NCBI GenBank assembly: GCA_014650015.1
Contig: BMUD01000002.1
Span: 304,662 to 368,661 of the forward strand
Direction: 5' to 3'
Source of the DNA: Streptomyces griseoloalbus
GTDB lineage: Bacteria; Actinomycetota; Actinomycetes; Streptomycetales; Streptomycetaceae
DNA: 64,000 bases
Shown here: piece after piece, positions 57,778 through 64,000 of the stretch
Position numbering within the stretch: the first letter of the stretch is position 1
Layout of the letters: every line of letters begins with the position of its first letter
Position numbers and translations under genes: made by a program
The notes under the pieces: model-generated
Seen by the model: only the letters and a program-made list of their open reading frames with translations
Told to the model about the DNA's origin: nothing
The model's database searches: none

Positions 57778-58076
57778 AACGGCAAGTGCGGCCGACCGGG
57801 CAAAGAGATGCCTCTCGCACCGTCCTCGGGGACAGGCCTGGGGTGGCGACCCGGTGCGGTGGAGACCGTTCGTATCCACGTGCTGTTCAGTGCCGTGCAT
57901 CGCCCGTCCTTCCGGTGCGGGTGCCGCGCCCGATGACCGCGCCCGCGGGCCCGAGCGCTCCGGCCGCGGTGACGATCAGCGGCGCGGTGGGCCCGCGCCA
58001 TGCCTAACCCGTTTCTCCGGCGGAGGACGCCGCCTGTGGCGGGACCGGCGGCGCCCCGCGGACCCGGCATCGGCGG
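57778..58076. other. Gene-less region between toxin-antitoxin operon and exporter
   Basis: I see no gene in these 299 bases. The left part carries upstream promoter sequence of the antitoxin gene (a leftward TTGCCG at 57784-57779). The right part is the downstream region of the exporter gene, with GC-rich inverted stretches such as GGCGGCGCC near 58048 but no clear terminator. The middle (about 57860-57920) is slightly AT-richer. Confidence 0.5.
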
Positions 58077-59558
58077 TCAGCGCGCCCCGTGGGCGTCGGC
58101 TGCCGTCTGCTCGGGTACCGCTGCCGCCGGCTCCTCGCCCGAGTCCGTGGCGGTCGCGCCCCGGCCCTCGGCGCGCCCCGGCAGGAACACCGTGGCGATC
58201 AGCAGAACGACAAGCGTGCCGATGGTGAACCAGTAGACGCCGTGGATGCCGTCCAGAACGTTCTGCTCGCCCAGTGTCTTCATGATGACCGTGACGAGGG
58301 CGATACCGACGGCCGCGCCGAGTTGGTTCAGCATGTAGAGCACGGAGCTGCCCTGCGGCACCAGGGGCGGGGGCAGCGTCCGGTACAACGAGCCCATGGT
58401 CGGCGCGCCGACGAAGCCCATGCCCGCCCCCATGATCAGCGCGGCGACGGACGACCACACCTCGGAGGTGGTGGCGGAGACCTGGGTGAGCCACAGACCT
58501 CCCAGAACGGCGGCGACGGCACCCCCCTGTACCAGGCTCCGGCTGCCGATCCTGTCGCTGAGGCTTCCGGCCAGCGGCATGGCGAGGGCGGCGCCGAGAC
58601 CGATGGGCGCCACCAGCAGGCCTGCCGCGAGTGTTCCGTGGCCGTGCGCCTGCTGGTAGTACAGGGGAAGGGCGAAGAGACCGGCGAACGTGGCCAGGCC
58701 GTTCAGCGTCATCACGGACACGCTCGCCGTGAAGCCGCCGCTTTTGAACAGGCGCAGGTCGATCAGCGGCGGGGTGCTCCGGACACGCCGGGCGTGAACG
58801 GCGTACGCGGCCGACATGGCCGCCCCGAGAACCAGCGGAGCGAGGACCAGCCGGTCGGCGAACGCGCCACGCTCCGCGCCTTGGGTCAGCGCGAGCACCA
58901 GCACGGCGAAGCCCGGTCCGAGCAGGGCGAGACCGATGACGTCGAGGCGGTTGTACGGGGGTTCCGAGCCGCGCGGCGGATCGGCGGGGACGATCTTCAC
59001 CGCGAGCAGCGACGCGATGACGCCGATGGGCACGCTGAGCCAGAACATCCAGCGCCAGGAGAGACCTTCGAGAACGGCCCCGCCCGCGATCGGGCCGAGC
59101 ACAGGGCCGAGCGAGAGAACGACGCCCATCAGCCCCATGACCCGGCCCGCCCTCGCGGGACCCGCGGCACGTGCCAGCAGTACCAGGACCAACGGGTCGA
59201 GAATGCCCGCCCCCAGCCCCTGGACGACCCGGAACGCGATCAGACTGCCCACGTTCCAGGCGAACGCGCAGGCCAGTGATCCGGCCAGGAAAAGCGTGAG
59301 GCCGCCGAGCCACATCCGCTTGCTGCCGAACCGGTCAACCGCCCACGAGGTGAAGGGAATGAGGGCCGTGACCGCCAGCAGAAAGCCGGTGGAGGCCCAT
59401 CCGATGGCACCGAGGGAGGCGTCGAACTCCTCACTCAGGGGATCGAGGGCGACGGACACCATGGTGCTGTTGAGGATGCCCAGCATCCCGCCCAGCAGGA
59501 CCACGGCGATCAGCCGGACGAGGGCGGGTTCCAGGCGGTCGGCTCGTAATCGCGTCAC
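58077..59558 (-). CDS. MFS drug exporter, DHA2 (EmrB/QacA) type
   Basis: A 493-residue transporter with about fourteen membrane helices. It has a first helix LIAVVLLGGMLGILNSTMVSVALDPL, the antiporter motif C region GPVLGPIAGGAVLEGLSWRWMFWLSVPIG, and a hydrophilic Ala/Glu tail (residues about 470-493). DHA2 proteins export drugs using the proton gradient. GGAGGAG lies four bases before the GTG at 59558, my preferred start; an ATG nine codons earlier has no ribosome binding site. It sits downstream of an SDR remnant and a divergent TetR gene whose palindromic operator lies between. Together they were probably an inducible resistance module. Confidence 0.88.
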   Translation of the reverse strand: MTRLRADRLEPALVRLIAVVLLGGMLGILNSTMVSVALDPLSEEFDASLGAIGWASTGFLLAVTALIPFTSWAVDRFGSKRMWLGGLTLFLAGSLACAFAWNVGSLIAFRVVQGLGAGILDPLVLVLLARAAGPARAGRVMGLMGVVLSLGPVLGPIAGGAVLEGLSWRWMFWLSVPIGVIASLLAVKIVPADPPRGSEPPYNRLDVIGLALLGPGFAVLVLALTQGAERGAFADRLVLAPLVLGAAMSAAYAVHARRVRSTPPLIDLRLFKSGGFTASVSVMTLNGLATFAGLFALPLYYQQAHGHGTLAAGLLVAPIGLGAALAMPLAGSLSDRIGSRSLVQGGAVAAVLGGLWLTQVSATTSEVWSSVAALIMGAGMGFVGAPTMGSLYRTLPPPLVPQGSSVLYMLNQLGAAVGIALVTVIMKTLGEQNVLDGIHGVYWFTIGTLVVLLIATVFLPGRAEGRGATATDSGEEPAAAVPEQTAADAHGAR

Positions 59559-59646
59559 AACTCCTCCGATGTACATCAGCACCATTGGTTACGGCGGTCG
59601 GTCCGGTGATCCCGTCGAGGTGGGCCGCGTCCGGCACCTGGCTCGG

Positions 59647-59991
59647 TCAGCGAGCCGGCGGTTGTCCGGTGACCTCGTCGAGGCGCGTGGCGGCGTCCTG
59701 GTCCAACAGGTGCCGGTCATCCACTGGGATCCGACGCCCCTCGACGAAGGCACTCCAAGGTTCGGCGGGCGGGGCGCCGACGACCCGCCTGTTCTCGCTG
59801 ACCAGGCGCCAATCCGCGGCGATGACATGGGCGCGCTCGCGGGCTCCGCGCTCCCCTGCCTCCGCCTGGAAGCGCTGCCCCTTGTCCGCGCTGCGGCCGA
59901 GCACCACGACCGCGTCACCCCGCTCCGGACGCGTGCGAGCCAGACCCCTGCCGATCCCGTCGTTGCCGCCGGACATCGCGAACGTCTTCAT
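59647..59991 (-). pseudogene. Short-chain dehydrogenase remnant with internal deletion
   Basis: The 114-codon frame begins with a Rossmann motif (MKTFAMSGGNDGIGRGLA, about 1-18) and continues AVVVLGRSADKGQRFQ, then RAHVIAADWRLVSENRRVV, as the first third of an SDR of roughly 280 residues. It then jumps directly to GAPPAEPWSAFVEGRRIP and DQDAATRLDEVTG, which I recognise as the C-terminal end of the same family. The middle, including the catalytic Ser and YxxxK, is missing, apparently by an in-frame deletion of about 170 codons. It also has SGGNDG for the usual TGGTDG. It lies between the divergent TetR gene and the exporter. Confidence 0.75.
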
Positions 59992-60029
59992 GAGAGGTCT
60001 CCTCGCGCGGTGGCGCAGCAGTCCGGAGT

Positions 60030-60051
60030 CAAGTCATCGATTGATGACTTG
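60030..60051. promoter_or_regulatory. Palindromic operator between SDR remnant and TetR gene
   Basis: CAAGTCATC (60030-60038) and GATGACTTG (60043-60051) form a perfect 9-base inverted repeat around GATT. A further half-site GATGACTCG lies at 60091-60099. It is AT-richer than its surroundings and sits between the divergent genes, as expected for the site of the adjacent TetR protein. Confidence 0.85.
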
Positions 60052-60111
60052 GACCAAACTACGCATCCGCCGACTACCATGTCAACGACCGATGACTCGG
60101 AGGAGACGCCC

Positions 60112-60726
60112 ATGTCCCAGGCCCCCCGGCGCACGCGTGACCGAGCGGCCACCGAGGCCGCGCTGCTGGCCGCGGCCCGGGCTCGGTTCACCCTCGGCGG
60201 TTATGACGCCACCAGCGTCAGGGACATCGCCCGCGACGCGGGGGTCGACCCCGCGCTGATCTTCCGTTACTTCGGCTCCAAGGAGCGGCTGTTCGAGCGG
60301 GCGGCGCAGACGGTGGACGACGAGCACGAAGCCCCGTCCGACGGTGGCGCGGAGGACGTGCCGACCCGCCTGCTGCACGCGGCCATGCGGCAGGCCGCGC
60401 CCGGTTCCGCGGGCGGCCACCCCCTCGCCGCCCTCCTTCTGTCCTCAGGCCGGCCGGAGTGCCGCGAACAGCTCAACGCACAGCTGTCCCACGACTATGT
60501 GCACGCCCTCGAGCAACTGGTCGACCTGCCGGACCGCGAACTGCGCGCGGAGCTCCTCACCGCGTGGTTGCTGGGCATCACGGTCGCGCGCTCCCTGGCC
60601 CGGACCCCCGCGCTCTCCGAAGCCTGCGTCGACGACATCTCGCCCTACTTCGAGCGGGTGGCCGCCGTACTGCTGGGCACCCCGGCTCCCGTGGCGGCAC
60701 CACCGGACGGACCTGCGGCACCGTAA
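60112..60726 (+). CDS. TetR-family regulator
   Basis: A 204-residue TetR repressor. The helix-turn-helix (about 8-58) is TRDRAATEAALLAAARARFTLGGYDATSVRDIARDAGVDPALIFRYFGSKERLF. The ligand domain has AAMRQAAPGSAGGHPLAALLLSSGRPECREQL and AELLTAWLLGITVARSLARTP. GGAGGAG lies seven bases before the ATG at 60112. An in-frame ATG at 60079 is possible but has no ribosome binding site. It diverges from the SDR remnant and the exporter, and the perfect palindrome between them is its likely site. The inducer is probably a compound exported by the MFS protein. Confidence 0.9.
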   Translation: MSQAPRRTRDRAATEAALLAAARARFTLGGYDATSVRDIARDAGVDPALIFRYFGSKERLFERAAQTVDDEHEAPSDGGAEDVPTRLLHAAMRQAAPGSAGGHPLAALLLSSGRPECREQLNAQLSHDYVHALEQLVDLPDRELRAELLTAWLLGITVARSLARTPALSEACVDDISPYFERVAAVLLGTPAPVAAPPDGPAAP

Positions 60727-60790
60727 GACACGGTGAGGTGCTCGGAGAACCCGTTCGCCGGAGACACGAGCGCTCTGCTTGGCTCACCCC

Positions 60791-61216
60791 ATGAACGATC
60801 TCCGCATCCGCCACGCCACCCCCTCGGACATCGACACCGTGCTGCGCTTCTGGCGCGATGCCGCGGAAGGAACGAGCATCAGCGACGACCACGACGGAGT
60901 GGCCCGACTCCTCACACGAGACCCCGAAGCCCTTCTCCTCGCAGAGCGCGACGGCCTCCTCGCCGGAACCGTCATAGCCGGCTTCGACGGATGGCGATGC
61001 TCCGCCTACCGGCTCGCCGTGCACCCCGACCACCGCCGGCAAGGCCTCGCCACCGCCCTGCTGGAAGCCGCGGAGCAACGCTTCGCCGCCCTGGGCGGGC
61101 GGCGCGTCGACGCCATGGTCCTGGAAGTCAACGAACGGGCCCACCGCACGTGGGCCGCGACTGGCTACCGTCGCGAGGACCACTGGCGGCGCTGGGTGAA
61201 GCCCCTCACGGGGTGA
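60791..61216 (+). CDS. GNAT-family N-acetyltransferase
   Basis: A 141-residue GNAT acetyltransferase. The acetyl-CoA binding motif A is LAVHPDHRRQGLATALLEAAE (about 75-95), followed by the closing VLEVNERAHRTWAATGYRREDHW. The opening RIRHATPSDIDTVLRFWRDAAEGTSISDDHDGVARLL resembles small-molecule or resistance acetyltransferases. The acceptor is unknown. No good ribosome binding site precedes the ATG at 60791, and an ATG four codons upstream is equally weak. It lies alone between the TetR and CNNM genes. Confidence 0.85.
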   Translation: MNDLRIRHATPSDIDTVLRFWRDAAEGTSISDDHDGVARLLTRDPEALLLAERDGLLAGTVIAGFDGWRCSAYRLAVHPDHRRQGLATALLEAAEQRFAALGGRRVDAMVLEVNERAHRTWAATGYRREDHWRRWVKPLTG

Positions 61217-61375
61217 TCCACAGCCCGATCACACTTCTTTGCCGATCCTTTACCCTTGGATGGCCACTCGGTCCTCCATGAAAGGTTGTGTGCGTCCGCC
61301 CATGGGCGAGCCCCCCAGTCCGCGACATCGCGCATCCGCCCCCGTCCTGTCCGACCATGGGACGGAGGTGACCCG

Positions 61376-62743
61376 ATGACCGAAGTGCTCCTCCTCCTGG
61401 CGGCGATCCTGCTCTCGCTCGCCTGTGGCGCCTTCGTCGCGGCCGAGTTCTCCCTCACCACGGTCGAGCGGGGCGAGCTGGAGCGGGCCGTCGAGCGCGG
61501 CGAGAGGGGCGCCGCGGGCGCGCTCGAGGCCGTACGGAATCTGACCTTCCAGCTCTCCGGCGCGCAGCTCGGCATCACCGTCACCAACCTGGTGGTCGGC
61601 ATGCTCGCCGAGCCGTCGATCGCCGCGCTGATCGCCGGCCCGCTGGAGGACGTCGGCGTCTCCGCATCGGCGGCGCACTCGGTGGCACTGGTGATCGGCA
61701 CGGGCCTGTCGACCGTGTTCCTGATGGTGGTCGGCGAGCTGGTGCCGAAGAACTGGGCGATCTCCTCACCGCTCGCCGTCGCCAGGCGGGTGGGCAACGC
61801 GCAGCGCTGGTTCAGTGCGGCCTTCCGCCCCTTCATCACCCACCTGAACAACACGGCCAACCGCATAGTGCGCCGCATCGGCGTGGAACCCGCCGAGGAA
61901 CTGGCGTCCGCGCGCGGGCGCCAGGAGCTCGCGGCGCTCGCCCGGCACTCCGCCAGGGAGGGCGCCCTGGAGGCGGACACCGCCGAGCTGTTCGTCCGCA
62001 CGCTGAACCTCGCCGACCTCACCGCGGAGAACGTGATGACGCCCCGCGTCCAGGTCGTCGCCCTGGAGGTCCATGCGACCTGCGAGGACGTGGCGAACGT
62101 GACCCGGGCGACGGGGCTGTCCCGGTTCCCCGTCTACCGCGACACCCTCGACGCGGTCGTCGGCACGGCGCACGTCAAGGACGTACTGGCGCTGCCCGCC
62201 GAGCGCCGCGCCCGGGTCCCGGTGTCGGAGCTGATGCGCGAACCGCTGCTGGTCCCCGAATCACTCACCGTCGACCGGCTGCTGGACCGGCTCTCCGGGC
62301 GGCGCACCATGGCCGTGGTCATCGACGAGTACGGCGGCACCGCGGGTGTGGCCACACTGGAGGACATCGTCGAGGAGGTCGTCGGCGAGGTCCGCGACGA
62401 ACACGACCCGCACGAGACCCCCGACCTGGCCCGGGCCGGCGTCGACGAGGAGGGCCGCGCTCTGTTCTCGGCCGACGGCGCGGCGCGCGTGGACCAGCTC
62501 GCCCGGGTCGGCCTGCGCGCCCCGGAGGGGCCGTACGAGACCCTCGCCGGGCTCGTGGCGGCCGAGCTGGGCCGGATCCCGGCCGTCGGCGACACCTTCG
62601 AGGTCGTCGGCTGGCGGCTGGAGGTCCAGGACGCCACCGGCCGCCGCGCGGCACGCGTCCTGCTGCAGGCGCCCCTCGCCGACCATCATCCGACGGAACA
62701 GAGCACGGGCGGAACCACGGACGACAAGGGGGCGCGGCGATGA
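61376..62743 (+). CDS. CNNM/CBS-domain membrane protein with CorC/HlyC domain
   Basis: A 455-residue protein of the CNNM (DUF21) family, often called hemolysin C or CorC-like and linked to magnesium or other cation efflux. The membrane domain covers about 1-200 (MTEVLLLLAAILLSLACGAFVAAEFSLTTVERGELE, then GIGVTVTNLVVG-like and VVGELVPKNWAI). A CBS pair follows (about 215-335, ENVMTPRVQVVAL, then VIDEYGGTAGVATLEDIVEEVVGEV). A CorC_HlyC domain ends it (about 365-440). GGAGGTG lies before the ATG at 61376. It overlaps the second CNNM gene by four bases (ATGA), so the two are made together. Confidence 0.92.
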   Translation: MTEVLLLLAAILLSLACGAFVAAEFSLTTVERGELERAVERGERGAAGALEAVRNLTFQLSGAQLGITVTNLVVGMLAEPSIAALIAGPLEDVGVSASAAHSVALVIGTGLSTVFLMVVGELVPKNWAISSPLAVARRVGNAQRWFSAAFRPFITHLNNTANRIVRRIGVEPAEELASARGRQELAALARHSAREGALEADTAELFVRTLNLADLTAENVMTPRVQVVALEVHATCEDVANVTRATGLSRFPVYRDTLDAVVGTAHVKDVLALPAERRARVPVSELMREPLLVPESLTVDRLLDRLSGRRTMAVVIDEYGGTAGVATLEDIVEEVVGEVRDEHDPHETPDLARAGVDEEGRALFSADGAARVDQLARVGLRAPEGPYETLAGLVAAELGRIPAVGDTFEVVGWRLEVQDATGRRAARVLLQAPLADHHPTEQSTGGTTDDKGARR

Positions 62744-63753
62744 CCGCCGTACAGCTGCTGATCGGTCTGGCGACGCTGGTCGTCAACGCCTTCTTCGTCG
62801 GCGCCGAGTTCGCCCTGATCTCGGTCCGCCGCAGCCAGATCGAGCCGTACGTCGACCGGGGCGACCGGCGCGCCAAGAGCGTGCTGTGGGGGCTGGAGCA
62901 CGTGTCCGCGCTGATGGCGGCCGCGCAGCTGGGCATCACACTGTGCACGCTGATCCTCGGTGTCGTCGCCGAGCCGGCCATCGAGCACCTGCTGGAGCCG
63001 GTGTTCCACGCGGTCGGTGTCCCGGAGGGCGCGGGGCATGCGGTGTCCTTCGTGATCGCGCTGGTGCTCGCGACGTATCTGCACATGCTGCTCGGCGAGA
63101 TGGTGCCGAAGAACATCGCGCTCGCCGAGCCGGTGCGCAGCGCGCTGATGCTGGGTCCGCCGCTGGTGGCGCTGTCCCGGGCCCTGCGCCCGGTGATCTT
63201 CACGATCAACGCCTTCGCCAACGCCCTGCTGAAGCTGCTGCGGGTCGAGACGCGGGACGAGGTCGTCGCCTCCTTCTCGGACGCCGAGCTGGCGCAGATC
63301 GTGAAGGACTCCGGCGAGGCGGGCCTCATCGACGACCGCGCGCAGGAACGGCTGCACGACGCCCTGGAGCTGGGCCGGCGGCCGGTGCGGGACGCGGTGA
63401 TGCCGCTGGAGCGCGTGGTCTACGCGCGCGTGGGCGTCACCCCGGAAGGGCTGGAGCGGCTGTCGGCGGAGTCCGGGTTCTCCCGCTTCCCGGTGGTGGA
63501 CGAGCAGCGGCGGATCGTCGGCTATCTGCACGTGAAGGACGCCCTCGACGCCTCACCCCGGGACCTGCCGTTCCGGCTGCGGGACATGCGGGCCATCGCG
63601 CGGGTGCGGGAGAGCACGCCGATGGACGACGTCCTCACCGCCATGCGGGGCAGCCGTACGCATCTTGCGGCGGTCCTCGGGACCGACGGACGGCTGGCGG
63701 GACTGGTGACGATGGAGGACGTCCTGCAGGAGCTGTTCGGGCAGCGGACCTGA
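62740..63753 (+). CDS. CNNM/CBS-domain membrane protein without CorC/HlyC domain
   Basis: A 337-residue paralogue of the upstream protein: a DUF21 membrane domain (about 1-190, VNAFFVGAEFALISVRRSQIE, then LLGEMVPKNIALAEP) and a CBS pair (about 205-335, RDAVMPLERVVYARVG, ending VTMEDVLQELFG). It stops after the CBS domains, lacking the C-terminal CorC_HlyC domain of its partner. Coupled by ATGA, the pair probably forms a heterodimer in the membrane. Such unequal CNNM pairs are common in actinobacteria. The transported ion is not established. Confidence 0.92.
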   Translation: MTAVQLLIGLATLVVNAFFVGAEFALISVRRSQIEPYVDRGDRRAKSVLWGLEHVSALMAAAQLGITLCTLILGVVAEPAIEHLLEPVFHAVGVPEGAGHAVSFVIALVLATYLHMLLGEMVPKNIALAEPVRSALMLGPPLVALSRALRPVIFTINAFANALLKLLRVETRDEVVASFSDAELAQIVKDSGEAGLIDDRAQERLHDALELGRRPVRDAVMPLERVVYARVGVTPEGLERLSAESGFSRFPVVDEQRRIVGYLHVKDALDASPRDLPFRLRDMRAIARVRESTPMDDVLTAMRGSRTHLAAVLGTDGRLAGLVTMEDVLQELFGQRT

Positions 63754-63807
63754 GCCCCCACCCGACCGACCGGCGGGTATGTGCCCCGGGATACCATCTC
63801 TGTCGCC

Positions 63808-64000
63808 ATGCAGACGAATCCCACCCACAACAGCCTTGTCGCCCTCGGTGACTCCTTCACCGAGGGCATGTCGGACCTCCTCCCGGACGGCACGTACCGC
63901 GGCTGGGCCGACCTCCTCGCCGGGCGGATGGCGGCCACCGCCCCCGGCTTCCAGTACGCCAACCTCGCGGTGCGCGGCAAGCTGATCCAGCAGATCGTCG
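63808..64000 (+). CDS. SGNH/GDSL hydrolase, cut by the window end
   Basis: The first 64 codons of an SGNH-family esterase or lipase. Block I is VALGDSFTEGMSD with the catalytic serine (Ser16), followed by RGWADLLAGRMAA and the glycine-like block II start YANLAVRGKLIQQIV. No signal peptide is seen, so it is probably cytoplasmic. TACCAT (63792-63797) ends ten bases before the ATG, and no ribosome binding site is visible, so the leader is very short or absent. The rest lies beyond the window. Confidence 0.88.
   Translation, partial: MQTNPTHNSLVALGDSFTEGMSDLLPDGTYRGWADLLAGRMAATAPGFQYANLAVRGKLIQQIV

Noticed and set aside
58816-60726. A 636-codon plus-strand frame ending in the TetR protein
   Set aside because: The first 430 codons are antisense to the MFS exporter and SDR remnant and carry no domain. 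The TetR gene has its own ribosome binding site and ATG at 60112.

Overview
The window is chromosomal DNA from a Streptomyces species or a very close relative. The evidence is GC content above 70 percent, third positions almost always G or C, GTG and TTG starts, translationally coupled operons, and gene families typical of the genus: MurT/GatD, a DUF397-XRE-ATPase trio, SpoIIE-type phosphatases, a urease cluster without ureE, and a ydaO riboswitch ahead of an NlpC/P60 gene. From memory, the order xylA-xylB, ATP-dependent ligase, pfkA, rocD, tripeptidyl aminopeptidase, urease, bio genes matches one arm of the S. coelicolor chromosome (around SCO1169 to SCO1250). I could not check this. I see no rRNA, tRNA, insertion sequence, prophage, CRISPR array or large biosynthetic cluster.

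Layout. 1-557: a 15-bp minisatellite and low-complexity sequence. 558-4588: a xylose locus, xylA diverging from xylB, followed by a ROK repressor. 4612-6676: small genes of limited known function and a secreted phosphodiesterase. 6874-10102: a coupled operon of a quinone oxidoreductase and two acyl-CoA dehydrogenases. 10221-15614: an XRE-cupin regulator diverging from a flavin oxidoreductase, an ATP-dependent DNA ligase coupled to a NUDIX hydrolase, and succinate-semialdehyde dehydrogenase. 16504-18544: an acyl-CoA dehydrogenase diverging from a TetR regulator. 18573-23539: peptide deformylase, MurT/GatD, phosphofructokinase and a cytochrome oxidase assembly protein. 23623-27077: a lipoprotein with one PASTA-like domain, coupled to a Ser/Thr kinase. 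27100-31159: a LytS/LytTR two-component system enclosing an acetate-type symporter. 31283-33946: an AsnC regulator and a guanidino hydrolase coupled to ornithine aminotransferase. 34111-37808: two SpoIIE-type phosphatases. 39276-45590: tripeptidyl aminopeptidase and urease (ureABCFGD). 45762-48932: TetR and membrane protein, an orphan Phd/YefM-type antitoxin, and a ClpP homologue lacking its catalytic Ser and His with a small downstream gene. 49225-51754: a c-di-AMP riboswitch with NlpC/P60, then a whiJ-like regulatory trio. 51849-56324: biotin synthesis, bioF diverging from bioBAD. 57095-60726: a toxin-antitoxin pair whose toxin has a degenerate Fic motif, then an MFS exporter, a deleted SDR pseudogene and a TetR gene. 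60791-64000: an acetyltransferase, two CNNM/CBS membrane proteins and a truncated SGNH hydrolase.

The strongest candidate for something undescribed is 47617-48932. A Phd/YefM-type protein without a toxin faces a ClpP-like protein that has lost two of three catalytic residues. The shared promoter region carries a TGTACA box of the kind YefM proteins bind, and a small helical protein gene follows the ClpP-like gene. Other notable signals are two nearly identical 20-bp operator repeats (46403-46480), several short perfect palindromes between divergent regulator and target genes, a Cys/Gly-rich tail on BioB, and many regulator genes with a -10-like box only 6-8 bases before the start codon, which suggests leaderless transcripts.
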